The notes below the pieces were generated by a model, which was given only the letters and a program-made list of their open reading frames with translations, was not told the origin of the DNA and did no database searches. Source: Afifellaceae bacterium (GTDB lineage Bacteria > Pseudomonadota > Alphaproteobacteria > Rhizobiales > Afifellaceae). From it: DNA of 64,000 nt. Every line of letters starts with the position of its first letter. Position 1 is the stretch's first letter. The position numbers and the translations under genes are program-made. The stretch is taken from NCBI GenBank assembly GCA_028284625.1, contig JANQRH010000026.1, positions 496,001 to 560,000 of the forward strand. Direction: 5' to 3'. This document shows positions 33,754 through 42,902 of the stretch, piece by piece.

Positions 33754-33771
33754 TGTCACCTTTTTTAGACA
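33754..33771. promoter_or_regulatory. Perfect PpsR operator, bchE-distal
   Basis: TGTCACCTTTTTTAGACA is an exact TGT-N12-ACA match whose centre is 25 bp from the first site. CrtJ/PpsR binds such paired sites cooperatively in Rhodobacter. The rest of the gap to the ABC operon (33772-33959) holds no other clear element. Confidence 0.8.
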
Positions 33772-33959
33772 CAAGTCAACTCCGTTACAGCCCGTCCTCC
33801 CACCTCCAAATAGAGCAGCGGATTGGCGCCCCTGTTCGCCGACTTCCGGGCGAGCCGAACTGTCTGGGCACAGCCCAACAAAAAGGGGGAGGACACGGCG
33901 CGGTAATGCGCTATGAAGCAAAAAAAGACTGTGGGCGGGGCGCCGGGGGTAAGGGCTGT

Positions 33960-34829
33960 ATGCGCGAGCCGATCAAGTACGTCTTTATCTGGCCGGCGTT
34001 CCTCGTCGTTCTGATTATCGCGCTCTTTCCGCTGATCTATTCGCTCGTGGCGAGCTTCCAGGCGTTTCGGCTCGTGCCGCCACGCCCACCGCGCTACATC
34101 GGGTTTGAGAATTACGGCAATCTGATCACGGCCGCTCGCTTCTGGGGCGCCGTCATCAACACGGCAACCATCGTCTTCATCGCCGTGGCGCTGCAATACA
34201 TCATCGGCTTCGCGGTCGCTGTCGCACTGCACGCGAAGGTCCCGGGCGAGCGGCTGTTTCGGGTGACCTTCCTCATCCCGATGCTGATGTCGCCGATCGC
34301 CATTTCGCTGATCATGCGCATGATCTTCAACTCGACCATCGGACCGGTCGACGATCTTCTGACGTTCTTTGGTTTGCCGAACCTGCCATTCCTGACAAAC
34401 CCGACCTGGGCCAAGGGCGTCTTGATAACGGTGGAGGTGTGGCAATGGACGCCGTTCGTGATCCTGTTGATTTTGGCCGGCCTGCAGACCCTGCCGCGCG
34501 ACATCTACGAAGCGGCGGAAATTGAATCGGCGACGCCATGGCAGCAATTCTGGGGGATCACGTTCCCCATGCTTCTGCCGATCTCAGCAGCAGTGATCTT
34601 CATCCGCATCATTGAGAGCTTCAAGGTCATGGACACCGTCTTCGTCTTGACCGGCGGTGGGCCGGGGACGTCGACGGAAACGCTGACGCTGTTCGCCTAT
34701 CAGGAGGGCTTCAAGAAGTTCAACATCGGCCAAACCTCTGCGCTGAGTTTCCTGTTCCTCATCACCGTGATCGTCTTCGGCGTGGTCTATCTGGCGCTGC
34801 TTCGACCTTATCTGGAGCGCAGCCGATGA
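33960..34829 (+). CDS. ABC sugar-type transporter permease 1
   Basis: A 289-residue MalF/UgpA-like permease with six helices. The EAA cytoplasmic loop is EAAEIESATPWQQFWGITFPML, which docks to the ATPase. Start ATG 33960 has GGGGGTAAGG upstream; ATG 33906 would add 18 mostly basic residues. It overlaps the second permease gene (ATGA). It forms, with the next three genes, a carbohydrate uptake (CUT1) importer whose substrate is not readable from sequence. Confidence 0.88.
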   Translation: MREPIKYVFIWPAFLVVLIIALFPLIYSLVASFQAFRLVPPRPPRYIGFENYGNLITAARFWGAVINTATIVFIAVALQYIIGFAVAVALHAKVPGERLFRVTFLIPMLMSPIAISLIMRMIFNSTIGPVDDLLTFFGLPNLPFLTNPTWAKGVLITVEVWQWTPFVILLILAGLQTLPRDIYEAAEIESATPWQQFWGITFPMLLPISAAVIFIRIIESFKVMDTVFVLTGGGPGTSTETLTLFAYQEGFKKFNIGQTSALSFLFLITVIVFGVVYLALLRPYLERSR

Positions 34830-35833
34830 TCATACGCATGGGAGCACTGGCGCTCTGCCTGATTTGGTTCATCTTCACGATCTTCCCGCTCTATTGGACG
34901 CTGATCACGTCGTTCAAGCCGCCGCAGGCCGTCGCCGGCGGCGCCACCTACATTCCCTGGGTGGACTTCACGCCGACGCTGAAGGCTTACATCGAGACCG
35001 CGACCGGCGTGCGGGGGAACTTCATCCAGCCGACGCTACATTCGGCCCTCATCGCCATCAGCGCCACGGTCGTGTCGGTGCTCTTCGGCTCCATGGCGGC
35101 CTATGCGCTCGTGCGCTTCACGTTCCGTGTGCGGCTGTTGTCGGGACTGGCTTTTGCCGTGGTCGCGATCGGCGGCTACGTCCTGTTGACGGAGAGCTTT
35201 GGCCTCTCGCCCTCGGCGGCGCTCGGCGCAGTCTTCTTGATCGCCGTGCCGGTGTCGGTGCTCCTCAACCGCCTGCAATTGCCGGGCCCGGTGCTCGGCA
35301 ATGAGGATGTCCTGTTCTGGTTCGTGTCACAGCGCATGTTTCCGCCGATCGTCGCGGCCTTCGCGCTGTTTCTTTTCTATTCGGAACTCGGCAAGGAGGG
35401 GTTCAAGGCGGTCGACACCTATTTCGGCATGGTGCTCGCCTATACGTCCTTCTCGCTGCCGATCGTCATTTGGCTGATGCGCGACTTCTTCCAGTCGTTG
35501 CCGCTTGAAATCGAGGAAGCGGCGATGGTGGACGACGTGCCGCGTCTCAGAATCTTCTTTGAGATCGTCTTGCCGATGTCGCGCGCCGGCCTGATCGCCG
35601 TGTCGATCATTACGGCTGGCTTTGTGTGGAACGAATTCCTATTTGCGCTACTGTTGACGACCTCAGATTGGCAAACCTTGCCAATCATGTTGGCCGGGCA
35701 GAACTCGGTTCGCGGGGATGAGTGGTGGGCGATCGCGGTCGCCGCTATGGTCGCCCTGGTGCCGATGATCGTCCTGGCTGGGTTGTTGGCCAGATTGATG
35801 CGATCGGGTCTGGTCATCGGCGGCATAAAGTAG
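34826..35833 (+). CDS. ABC sugar-type transporter permease 2 with inserted hydrophobic segment
   Basis: A 335-residue MalG/UgpE-like permease. The EAA loop EEAAMVDDVPRLRIFFEIVLPM is intact. Usual length is 270-300 residues. The extra length is mainly residues about 104-158, two hydrophobic stretches placed between the second helix (YALVRFTF) and the SQRMFPPIV motif that normally follow each other closely. Whether these add a membrane hairpin is unknown. It overlaps permease 1 by 4 nt and is followed by the binding protein. Confidence 0.86.
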   Translation: MIIRMGALALCLIWFIFTIFPLYWTLITSFKPPQAVAGGATYIPWVDFTPTLKAYIETATGVRGNFIQPTLHSALIAISATVVSVLFGSMAAYALVRFTFRVRLLSGLAFAVVAIGGYVLLTESFGLSPSAALGAVFLIAVPVSVLLNRLQLPGPVLGNEDVLFWFVSQRMFPPIVAAFALFLFYSELGKEGFKAVDTYFGMVLAYTSFSLPIVIWLMRDFFQSLPLEIEEAAMVDDVPRLRIFFEIVLPMSRAGLIAVSIITAGFVWNEFLFALLLTTSDWQTLPIMLAGQNSVRGDEWWAIAVAAMVALVPMIVLAGLLARLMRSGLVIGGIK

Positions 35834-35858
35834 ATCGCGGACTTAAGTGGAGGAATAG

Positions 35859-37322
35859 ATGCATCGCAACACATCATTGGGCGCCGTTATCGGCGGCGGT
35901 CTGGTGGCCGCCCTGCTTAGCAGCGCAGCGTTCGCGCAGGACGCGCCGAGCTTTGAGGGCGTCACCCTCAATGTCGGTTCCATGACCGGGCCGTTTATCG
36001 CCAGCGCCCACAAGGCGGCCGCCGAGAGCTGGGAGGAAGCCACCGGCGGGACCGTGAACATCATCGAGTTCCCCTTCGGTGAGTTGCCGACCAAATATCT
36101 GGCGGCAATGGTGCAGAACGACTCGTCCTTCGACGTCATCACCTTTGCCCCGGCCTGGCTGCCGGACTTCTCGCCGTATCTGTCGGAGATGCCGGCATCG
36201 CTGCGCGAGGACGCGGCTTGGGAGGACATCCACAGCGTCTATCGCGACCGTCTGATGAAATGGGACGGCAAGTTCCTCTCCCAGACCATGGACGGCGACC
36301 TGCATGCGCTGTCCTATCGTCTCGATCTGTTCGGCGATCCCGATGAGCAGGCGGCGTTCAAGGAGAAGTACGGCTACGATCTGGCCCCGCCGGAAAGCTG
36401 GGACCAATATTATCAGATCGCCGAGTTCTTCACCCGTCCTGACGATGAGCTGTGGGGCACGGCGGAAGCCTTTGTGCGCGGCGGCCAGCAATTCTGGTTC
36501 TTCTTCAGCCACGCAGCGTCCTACACCAACCATCCCGACCATCCGGGCTCCATGTTCTTCGATCCGGAGACCATGACGCCGCAGATCAACAATCCGGGCT
36601 GGCTGAAGGCGCTTGAGGAATACAAGAAGAGCCTGGAGTTCTCACCGCCGGGTTCGCTCAACGCCAATTCCGGTGACATCCGCACGACCTTTGCCGGCGG
36701 CCGCGTCGCCATGAACTTCGACTGGGGCGACACCGGCACGATCGGCGCCGATCCGGAGCAGAGCCAGGTTGCCGGCAGTGTCGGCTCGGCCATCATCCCC
36801 GGCTCCAGCGAGATCTGGAACTACAAGACCAACCAGTGGGACACGTTCGACGAGGTCGTCCGCTCGCCGTTCATGGCCTATGGCGGTTGGCAGACGGCGG
36901 TGCCCAGCGCCAGCGAGCACAACGATGCCGCATGGCACTACATCCAGTGGCTGACCAACCCGGAGAACAGCCTTCAGGCAGCGCTCACCGGCGGCTCGGG
37001 CGTCAACCCGTATCGGCTCAGCCACTTTGAGGACCTCGACGCCTGGAGCGCCATCTTCTCGGAGGAAGAGGCGCGGCAATATCTGGGCACACAGCGCGGC
37101 AGCCTCGACGCGGAGAACGTGGCGCTCGACATGCGCATCCCCGGCTACTTCAACTACACCGAGGTGCTGGAGATTGAGCTCTCCAAGGCGCTCGCCGGCG
37201 ACGTTGAGCCTCAGGCCGCGCTCGACGCCATCGCCGCGGAGTGGGAGAAGCTGACCGACGAGTTCGGCCGCGACGAGCAGCTCGCCGCGTACCGGGCCTC
37301 CATGGGTCTGCCGCCGCTTTAG
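35859..37322 (+). CDS. ABC transporter substrate-binding protein (family 1)
   Basis: A 487-residue periplasmic binding protein with a clear signal peptide (VAALLSSAAFA, cut near residue 27). The SBP_bac_1 fold shows in EFPFGELPTKYLAAMVQNDSSFDVI, VAMNFDWGDTG and YGGWQTAVPSASEH. It is somewhat longer than most sugar-binding members (420-450). The many aromatic residues near the pocket fit a carbohydrate or polyol ligand. GTGGAGGAATAG precedes ATG 35859. Confidence 0.86.
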   Translation: MHRNTSLGAVIGGGLVAALLSSAAFAQDAPSFEGVTLNVGSMTGPFIASAHKAAAESWEEATGGTVNIIEFPFGELPTKYLAAMVQNDSSFDVITFAPAWLPDFSPYLSEMPASLREDAAWEDIHSVYRDRLMKWDGKFLSQTMDGDLHALSYRLDLFGDPDEQAAFKEKYGYDLAPPESWDQYYQIAEFFTRPDDELWGTAEAFVRGGQQFWFFFSHAASYTNHPDHPGSMFFDPETMTPQINNPGWLKALEEYKKSLEFSPPGSLNANSGDIRTTFAGGRVAMNFDWGDTGTIGADPEQSQVAGSVGSAIIPGSSEIWNYKTNQWDTFDEVVRSPFMAYGGWQTAVPSASEHNDAAWHYIQWLTNPENSLQAALTGGSGVNPYRLSHFEDLDAWSAIFSEEEARQYLGTQRGSLDAENVALDMRIPGYFNYTEVLEIELSKALAGDVEPQAALDAIAAEWEKLTDEFGRDEQLAAYRASMGLPPL

Positions 37323-37343
37323 TCCGACGGCACAACACGACAC

Positions 37344-37382
37344 GCGCCGGCCCGGCGTACACCAACGGGTCCGGGCCGGCGC
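37344..37382 (+). promoter_or_regulatory. GC-rich stem-loop between binding-protein and ATPase genes
   Basis: GCGCCGGCCCGG (37344-37355) pairs perfectly with CCGGGCCGGCGC (37371-37382), a 12-bp stem with a 15-nt loop and no T-run. Such hairpins after binding-protein genes (as in malE-malF) protect the upstream mRNA and raise binding protein over membrane parts. Confidence 0.65.
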
Positions 37383-37406
37383 ACCGCTTCATGACAGGGC
37401 AGGGGC

Positions 37407-38492
37407 ATGGCGCGCGTCACACTTGAAAAAGTCCAGAAGCGCTTCGGCGAAGTGGTCGTCATCCCGGACCTCGATCTGGTTGTCGACGACAAGGAATTCG
37501 TCGTTCTCGTCGGCCCGTCGGGCTGCGGCAAGACGACGACATTGCGCATTGTCGCCGGGCTGGAGGAGGCCTCCGCCGGCACGGTCCGGATCGGCGAGCG
37601 CGACGTGACCCAGATCCGGCCCGGGCAGCGCAATTGCTCCATGGTCTTCCAGAACTACGCGCTCTATCCGCACATGACCGTCCGCCAGAACATCGGCTAC
37701 GGAATGAAGGTCCGCGGCGAGCCGAAAGATGAGATCGAGCGCCGCATCCATGACGCCGCGCGCATTCTCGGCATCGGCGAGTATCTCGAACGGCGGCCCA
37801 AGCAGCTTTCCGGCGGCCAGCGCCAGCGCGTCGCAATCGGCCGCGCGATCGTCCGCAATCCCGATGTCTTCCTCTTCGATGAGCCGCTGTCCAATCTCGA
37901 CGCCAAGCTGCGCATCGAGATGCGCACGGAGATCAAGCGGCTCCAGCGGCGGCTGGAGAACACCGTCATCTACGTGACGCACGACCAGACCGAGGCCATG
38001 ACCATGGCCGATCGCGTCGCGGTCATGAACAAGGGCGTCATCGAACAGCTCGCCGATCCGATCAGCCTTTACGAGCGGCCGGCCAATGTTTTTGTCGCCG
38101 GCTTCATCGGTTCGCCGAGCATGAACTTCATGCCCGCCGAGCTGGTCGGCGAGAATGGCGGCCTCGCCGTGAAGCTGGAGGACGGCACCGCGTTGCCCGT
38201 GCCCGGCGATCGGCAAACGCGCTACGGCGGCAGCGTCGGCAAGCCGCTGACGCTCGGCCTCAGGCCGGAGCACATGTCCGGCGGCCAGAACGGCCCGGCG
38301 GTTGCGACCCTCACCCCGGAGGCCGTGGAGCCGCTCGGCGCCCACACGCTGATTGTCGGCCACGCCGCATCGACAAAGATCACCGCGCAGGTCGACGCGC
38401 ATTACGCGTGTGCACCCGATGAGCCGACGCCGATCACTTTCGACATGAACAACATGCATCTCTTCGACCAGCAAAGCGGCGCGGCGCTCTAG
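37407..38492 (+). CDS. ABC transporter ATPase (UgpC/MalK type)
   Basis: A 361-residue ATPase. Walker [10 protein letters not shown] (residues 36-44), signature [14 protein letters not shown], Walker [15 protein letters not shown], switch His in VTHDQTE, then a C-terminal MalK/TOBE region (about 240-361). It energises the two permeases encoded upstream. It is the last gene of this importer operon. Confidence 0.93.
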   Translation: MARVTLEKVQKRFGEVVVIPDLDLVVDDKEFVVLVGPSGCGKTTTLRIVAGLEEASAGTVRIGERDVTQIRPGQRNCSMVFQNYALYPHMTVRQNIGYGMKVRGEPKDEIERRIHDAARILGIGEYLERRPKQLSGGQRQRVAIGRAIVRNPDVFLFDEPLSNLDAKLRIEMRTEIKRLQRRLENTVIYVTHDQTEAMTMADRVAVMNKGVIEQLADPISLYERPANVFVAGFIGSPSMNFMPAELVGENGGLAVKLEDGTALPVPGDRQTRYGGSVGKPLTLGLRPEHMSGGQNGPAVATLTPEAVEPLGAHTLIVGHAASTKITAQVDAHYACAPDEPTPITFDMNNMHLFDQQSGAAL

Positions 38493-38575
38493 TTTTTTAG
38501 CGATGATCCAGGCCAATAGCGGTCAGGTGGGCCCCTAATCCGTTCGAACTCATATTTCTGGAAGTCACCCAAAAA

Positions 38576-38584
38576 ATCGATATT
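38576..38584. promoter_or_regulatory. ATCGATATT element upstream of gntR
   Basis: The 9-mer ATCGATATT lies 31 nt before the gntR ATG and recurs exactly in the mcd/dioxygenase intergenic region (44340-44348). It is a candidate operator for the GntR regulator, giving autoregulation. Confidence 0.45.
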
Positions 38585-38614
38585 ATCGCGCAGCGAATCT
38601 CACTCTGCGCAGCA

Positions 38615-39289
38615 ATGAACACCGGCACCAAAACCGATTCACCGTCCGCCACCCAGCGCGCCTACAACCGGCTGCGCGAGATGATCGTCACGGCAAAGAT
38701 CGCGCCCGGTCAGCGGCTCAAAGTGGAGTCGCTGAAGGACCTTTTGGATACCGGCGCCTCGCCGATCCGCGAGGCGCTCAGCCATCTAAGCTCAGACCAG
38801 CTCGTGGAACGCCTCGACCAGCGCGGTTTTCGCGTGGCGGCTGTCTCAGACGCGCAGTTCCACGAAATCCTGACGCTCCGCTGCGCGCTGGAGACGATGG
38901 CGCTCAGCGCCAGCATCGCCACGGGCAGCCAGGAATGGGAGGACGCGCTGGTCATCGCGCATCACCGCATGAGCCGGGTGCCGCGTAGCGACGTGGAGAC
39001 GTTCGAGGCGCATCACAAAGCTTTCCACACCGCGCTCCTCAATGATTGCGGGATGCCCATCCTGCTTCGGCTGTGCGACCAGCTTTATGATCTGAACATC
39101 CGCTACCGTTATCTTGCCGGGCAGGCGAATGCTTACGGATCGCGCGACGTGACGCAGGAGCATCGCGAAATCATGGAGGCGGCGCTCGATCGCGACGCCA
39201 ATCTCGCAGCGGAGCGCCTCGTCGACCATTACACCAAGACCGGCGAATTTCTGGCCGGTCAGCTCAATCGGCTGCCGGCGGCCGTGTAG
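38615..39289 (+). CDS. GntR/FCD transcriptional regulator (MatR-like by context)
   Basis: A 224-residue regulator with an N-terminal winged helix (QRAYNRLREMIVTAKIAPGQRL, residues about 14-75) and a C-terminal FCD ligand domain with metal-ligand-type histidines (AHHKAFH, QEHREIMEA). FCD members often sense small carboxylic acids. It lies convergent to the SLC13-matB-mcd operon, as MatR accompanies matABC in rhizobia, so malonate or a related acid is the likely effector (inference). Confidence 0.85.
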   Translation: MNTGTKTDSPSATQRAYNRLREMIVTAKIAPGQRLKVESLKDLLDTGASPIREALSHLSSDQLVERLDQRGFRVAAVSDAQFHEILTLRCALETMALSASIATGSQEWEDALVIAHHRMSRVPRSDVETFEAHHKAFHTALLNDCGMPILLRLCDQLYDLNIRYRYLAGQANAYGSRDVTQEHREIMEAALDRDANLAAERLVDHYTKTGEFLAGQLNRLPAAV

Positions 39290-39300
39290 CCGTTCCTCGC

Positions 39301-41187
39301 TCAGACACCGACCACGTTGATCATGACCAGCGACACGACGAGAAACAGGATCGTCATGATGCCGCCAGTGCGCACAAAATCGATCACGCGATAGCCTGCC
39401 GGGCCCATGATCAGCGCGTTGACCTGATGCGTGGGGATGAGGAATGAGTTGGACGTTGAAATCGCGACCGTCAGCGCGAAAGCGGCCGGATTCGCCCCCG
39501 CCGCAAGGGCGATGGAAACGGCGAGCGGCACCAGCAAGACCGTCGCGCCGACATTCGACATGACCAGCGTGAAGATCGTCGCAAGCACCGCGATGCCGGT
39601 CTGAAGCGCCCAGATCGGCCAACCGTCAAGAACGGTCAGAAGCTGTTGTGCCATCCACTCCGCCGTGCCGGTTCGCTGCACCGCCTGGCCGAGCGGGATG
39701 AGGCTGGCGAGCAGGAAGACCGTGCTCCAGCCGACCGCGGAATAGGCCTCGTCGATATCGATGACGCGCGTCACGATCATGCCGGCGGCGCCGATCAGAA
39801 GGCAAAGCGATAGTCTGAGGTCGCTGAACAGGATCAGCCCCAGCGCCAAGGCAAAGAACACCAGCGCCCAGGTGACCTTCTTGGGACGCAGCTCTTCTTG
39901 CGGAAAGTCGGAGGTGACGACAACGAAGTCGCGGTTCTTCTTCAGTCGCGTCAGCGCCTCCCAAGGCGAATGCACAACCAACGTGTCGCCCGCCTGGAAC
40001 TTCACCTCGCCGATATGGGTGATGGCGTGCTCCGCATCGTCGACCTGGCTGATGGTCACCTCGCCGCGATGGATGGCCAAGAGGCTTGCGCCATACGTCT
40101 TGCGAAACAGGACATCGCGGGCGCTCTTGCCGATGAGGGTGGATCCCGGCGGGATGACGATCTCCGCCACGCCGGCTTTGGTTGACGCAAACTCTTCCGC
40201 GAACGCGTCAAGCGCGCGGCGGATCGACAGGCCTTCCGCCTCGGCGAACGCTTCCACGATGTGCCGGTTGCCGAGCACGGCCAGGCTGCACGGCGCGGTG
40301 ATCTCCGTCGTCACCATCGGGGCGACGACGCGTCGGCGCTTGTAATACGTGGCGAGGATATGGAGGTGATACTGGTCCATCACATCGGCGAGCGTCCTGC
40401 CGTGAAGTGCGCTCCCCGGCGGCACCTCGATCTCGTAGATATCGACCTCCAGCCCGTAGAGATTGCGGATATATTCCACCACCGACTGACCGGAGGTCGC
40501 GCCTTTGCGCGCGCCGCGACTGGGCAGCACCCAGCGCCCAAAGATGACGAAGTAAAGGATGCCGCTCAGCACGAGCGCCAAGCCGATCGGCGTCACGGCG
40601 AAAAGGCCGAAGGGCTGCATCTGCGCGCCAGCCGGCAGGTCGCCGTTGGACGTGACGATCAGATCGTTCAGAAGGATCAGCGGCGACGACCCGACCATGG
40701 TCATGGTCCCGCCCAGGATCGCACAAAACCCCATGGGCATCAGAAGCTGGCTGAGCGGCAGTTCCGTGCGCGCCGAGATACGGCTAACCACGGGAAGGAA
40801 CAAAGCCGCGGCGCCGACATTCTGCATGAAGCTTGAGATGAACCCGACCGTGCCGGAGACGATCGGCACGATCCGTTCCTGCGTCGTGCCGCCATATTTC
40901 AAGATGATCGCCGCGACCTTGCTCATGATGCCGGTCTTGTCGAGGCCGGCGCCGATGATCATCACGGCGACAATCGAGATAACGGCGTTGGAGGCGAAGC
41001 CATTGAAGAGCTGGGTCGGGTCGGCAAGGTTGCCAAGGCCCGGCAGGTAACTCAGCGCGCCAAGCAGGACCATCACCAGGATCGCCGCCAGATCGACGCG
41101 AACCACTTCCGATACGAACAGGAAGACGGTGAATGCCAGCAGGATCAGCACCACGGCCATCTCGGTCGTCAGGCTGATCTCCCCCAT
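39301..41187 (-). CDS. SLC13-family anion/dicarboxylate carrier with RCK_C domains
   Basis: A 628-residue membrane protein with two halves of membrane helices (residues about 5-205 and 420-628) separated by two TrkA-C/RCK_C-like cytoplasmic domains (YEIEVPPGSALHGRTLADV and AEIVIPPGSTLIGKSARDV). That is the usual layout of one SLC13 (DASS) branch carrying sulfate or di- and tricarboxylates. As third gene behind mcd and matB it may replace MatC as malonate importer, although sulfate is an alternative substrate. Confidence 0.85.
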   Translation of the reverse strand: MGEISLTTEMAVVLILLAFTVFLFVSEVVRVDLAAILVMVLLGALSYLPGLGNLADPTQLFNGFASNAVISIVAVMIIGAGLDKTGIMSKVAAIILKYGGTTQERIVPIVSGTVGFISSFMQNVGAAALFLPVVSRISARTELPLSQLLMPMGFCAILGGTMTMVGSSPLILLNDLIVTSNGDLPAGAQMQPFGLFAVTPIGLALVLSGILYFVIFGRWVLPSRGARKGATSGQSVVEYIRNLYGLEVDIYEIEVPPGSALHGRTLADVMDQYHLHILATYYKRRRVVAPMVTTEITAPCSLAVLGNRHIVEAFAEAEGLSIRRALDAFAEEFASTKAGVAEIVIPPGSTLIGKSARDVLFRKTYGASLLAIHRGEVTISQVDDAEHAITHIGEVKFQAGDTLVVHSPWEALTRLKKNRDFVVVTSDFPQEELRPKKVTWALVFFALALGLILFSDLRLSLCLLIGAAGMIVTRVIDIDEAYSAVGWSTVFLLASLIPLGQAVQRTGTAEWMAQQLLTVLDGWPIWALQTGIAVLATIFTLVMSNVGATVLLVPLAVSIALAAGANPAAFALTVAISTSNSFLIPTHQVNALIMGPAGYRVIDFVRTGGIMTILFLVVSLVMINVVGV

Positions 41188-41223
41188 CTTCCCCCCAAAC
41201 GTCTCGGTGCTTAGCTCGTCACC

Positions 41224-42735
41224 TTAGGACAGCAAGCTCGCAAATTGGTCCCGCAGCACATTTTTTTGAACCTTGCCCATCGCGTTTCGCGGCAACTCGT
41301 CGACCAGCATGATCCGCTTCGGTTGTTTGAAGCGCGCCAGCTTGTCTTTGAGCGCATCAGCCAGTTCGTCGGCGCTTGCCGGCGCCCCGGCTTCCGCCAC
41401 GACAACCGCGATAACGCCTTCGCCAAAATCGGGATGCGGAACGCCGATGACGGCGGATTCCCCAACGCCGGGGAGGGCCTCCAGCGCCGTCTCCACTTCT
41501 TTGGGATAGATGTTGAAGCCGCCGGAGATGATCAGGTCCTTCTGACGGCCGACGATGTGGAGATAACCGCGCTCGTCGAATGTCCCAAGATCACCGGTAA
41601 TGAAGAACCCGTTCTCGCGAAGTTCCTCCGCCGTCTTGTCGGGCATGCGCCAATAGCCGCGAAAGACGTTCGGCCCGCGAACCTCAATCACACCGATCTC
41701 GCCGGTTCGAAGCGGCGTGCCGGTGTCGGGGTCGGTGACTCTCACCTCTACACCAGGCAGCGGCAGGCCGACAGTGCCGGCAACGCGATCGCCGTCATAG
41801 GGGTTTGAGGTGTTCATGTTGGTTTCCGTCATGCCGTAACGCTCCAGAAGCCGATGCCCGGTCCGCGCCTCAAAGGCACGATGGGTCTCGGCAAGGAGCG
41901 GCGCGGAGCCGGAGACGAACAGACGCATGTCTTTGGTCAGGTCTTTGGTGAGCCGCTCGTCGTCGAGAAGCCGCGTATAAAATGTCGGCACGCCCATCAT
42001 GGTCGTCGCGTCGGGCATGGCTTCGATGATCGCGTCGACATCGAAGCGCGGCATGAAGATGATGGAAGCGCCTGAGACGAGGCACGTGTTCACCGCGACG
42101 AAGAGTCCGTGCGTGTGAAAGATCGGCAAAGCATGGATCAGCACGTCGTCGGCGGTGAAGCGCCACAGCTCCGAAAGCGTCACGGCGTTGGACAAGAGAT
42201 TGCCGTGCGTCAGCATCGCGCCTTTGGATCGCCCGGTCGTGCCGGACGTGTAGAGGATCGCCGCCAGATCATCGGTGCCGCGCGGCGCCGGATCGAAGGT
42301 GGAAGCTTGTGTGTCGGCCAATGCGCGTAGCGAGCCGGAGCCATCGGCGTTGAGCGTCCGCAACGTCGCGCCGTTTGTCTCAGCAATCGCCGACAAGGCC
42401 GGCGCGGCAGCCTGGCCGCAGACCACAAGCCGCGGCTCGGCGTCGCTAACAAAATAGTCGATCTCGCTCGGCGTATAGGCGGTGTTGAGCGGGACCAGCA
42501 CTGCCCCGGTCTGGATGCACGCTGAATAAAGCGCCAGCGCCTCGGGGCATTTGTCGACCTGCGTGGCGACCCGATCGCCCGCCTCGACGCCGTCGGCGAC
42601 CAGCGCCCCGGCAAAGCGCGCCGCCATCTCCGCAAATGATCTGTGCGACAGTCCATCGCCGTCCGTCAGCTGCAAAAAGACGGCGTCGCTCTTCGCATGA
42701 GGGGCGAAGAGCGCGTCATGCAACGCATTCGACAT
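41224..42735 (-). CDS. matB: Malonyl-CoA synthetase
   Basis: A 503-residue acyl-adenylate-forming enzyme. The AMP-binding motif is YTSGTTGRSKGAMLTH, the hinge GYLHIVGRQKDLIISGG and the catalytic Lys lies in LPRNAMGKVQKNVLR. Placement directly after malonyl-CoA decarboxylase and overall length match MatB, which makes malonyl-CoA from malonate, ATP and CoA. Other short-chain acids such as methylmalonate are possible. The 167-nt gap to mcd holds no clear signal. Confidence 0.88.
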   Translation of the reverse strand: MSNALHDALFAPHAKSDAVFLQLTDGDGLSHRSFAEMAARFAGALVADGVEAGDRVATQVDKCPEALALYSACIQTGAVLVPLNTAYTPSEIDYFVSDAEPRLVVCGQAAAPALSAIAETNGATLRTLNADGSGSLRALADTQASTFDPAPRGTDDLAAILYTSGTTGRSKGAMLTHGNLLSNAVTLSELWRFTADDVLIHALPIFHTHGLFVAVNTCLVSGASIIFMPRFDVDAIIEAMPDATTMMGVPTFYTRLLDDERLTKDLTKDMRLFVSGSAPLLAETHRAFEARTGHRLLERYGMTETNMNTSNPYDGDRVAGTVGLPLPGVEVRVTDPDTGTPLRTGEIGVIEVRGPNVFRGYWRMPDKTAEELRENGFFITGDLGTFDERGYLHIVGRQKDLIISGGFNIYPKEVETALEALPGVGESAVIGVPHPDFGEGVIAVVVAEAGAPASADELADALKDKLARFKQPKRIMLVDELPRNAMGKVQKNVLRDQFASLLS

Positions 42736-42902
42736 CGCTCACCCTTTGTGCATCACCCCAGAGCCTGTTCGAACAATCGACCTCACGGCGCGAGGCCGGA
42801 TGATCAGACGTCCGCTAGCGCCAACATGGTCGGTCCTGGCTCTGAAATCAAAAGAGAAGAGCCCGGAACCGGCCTTCGCTTGGCAGGCGACCGTCTGATC
42901 GC

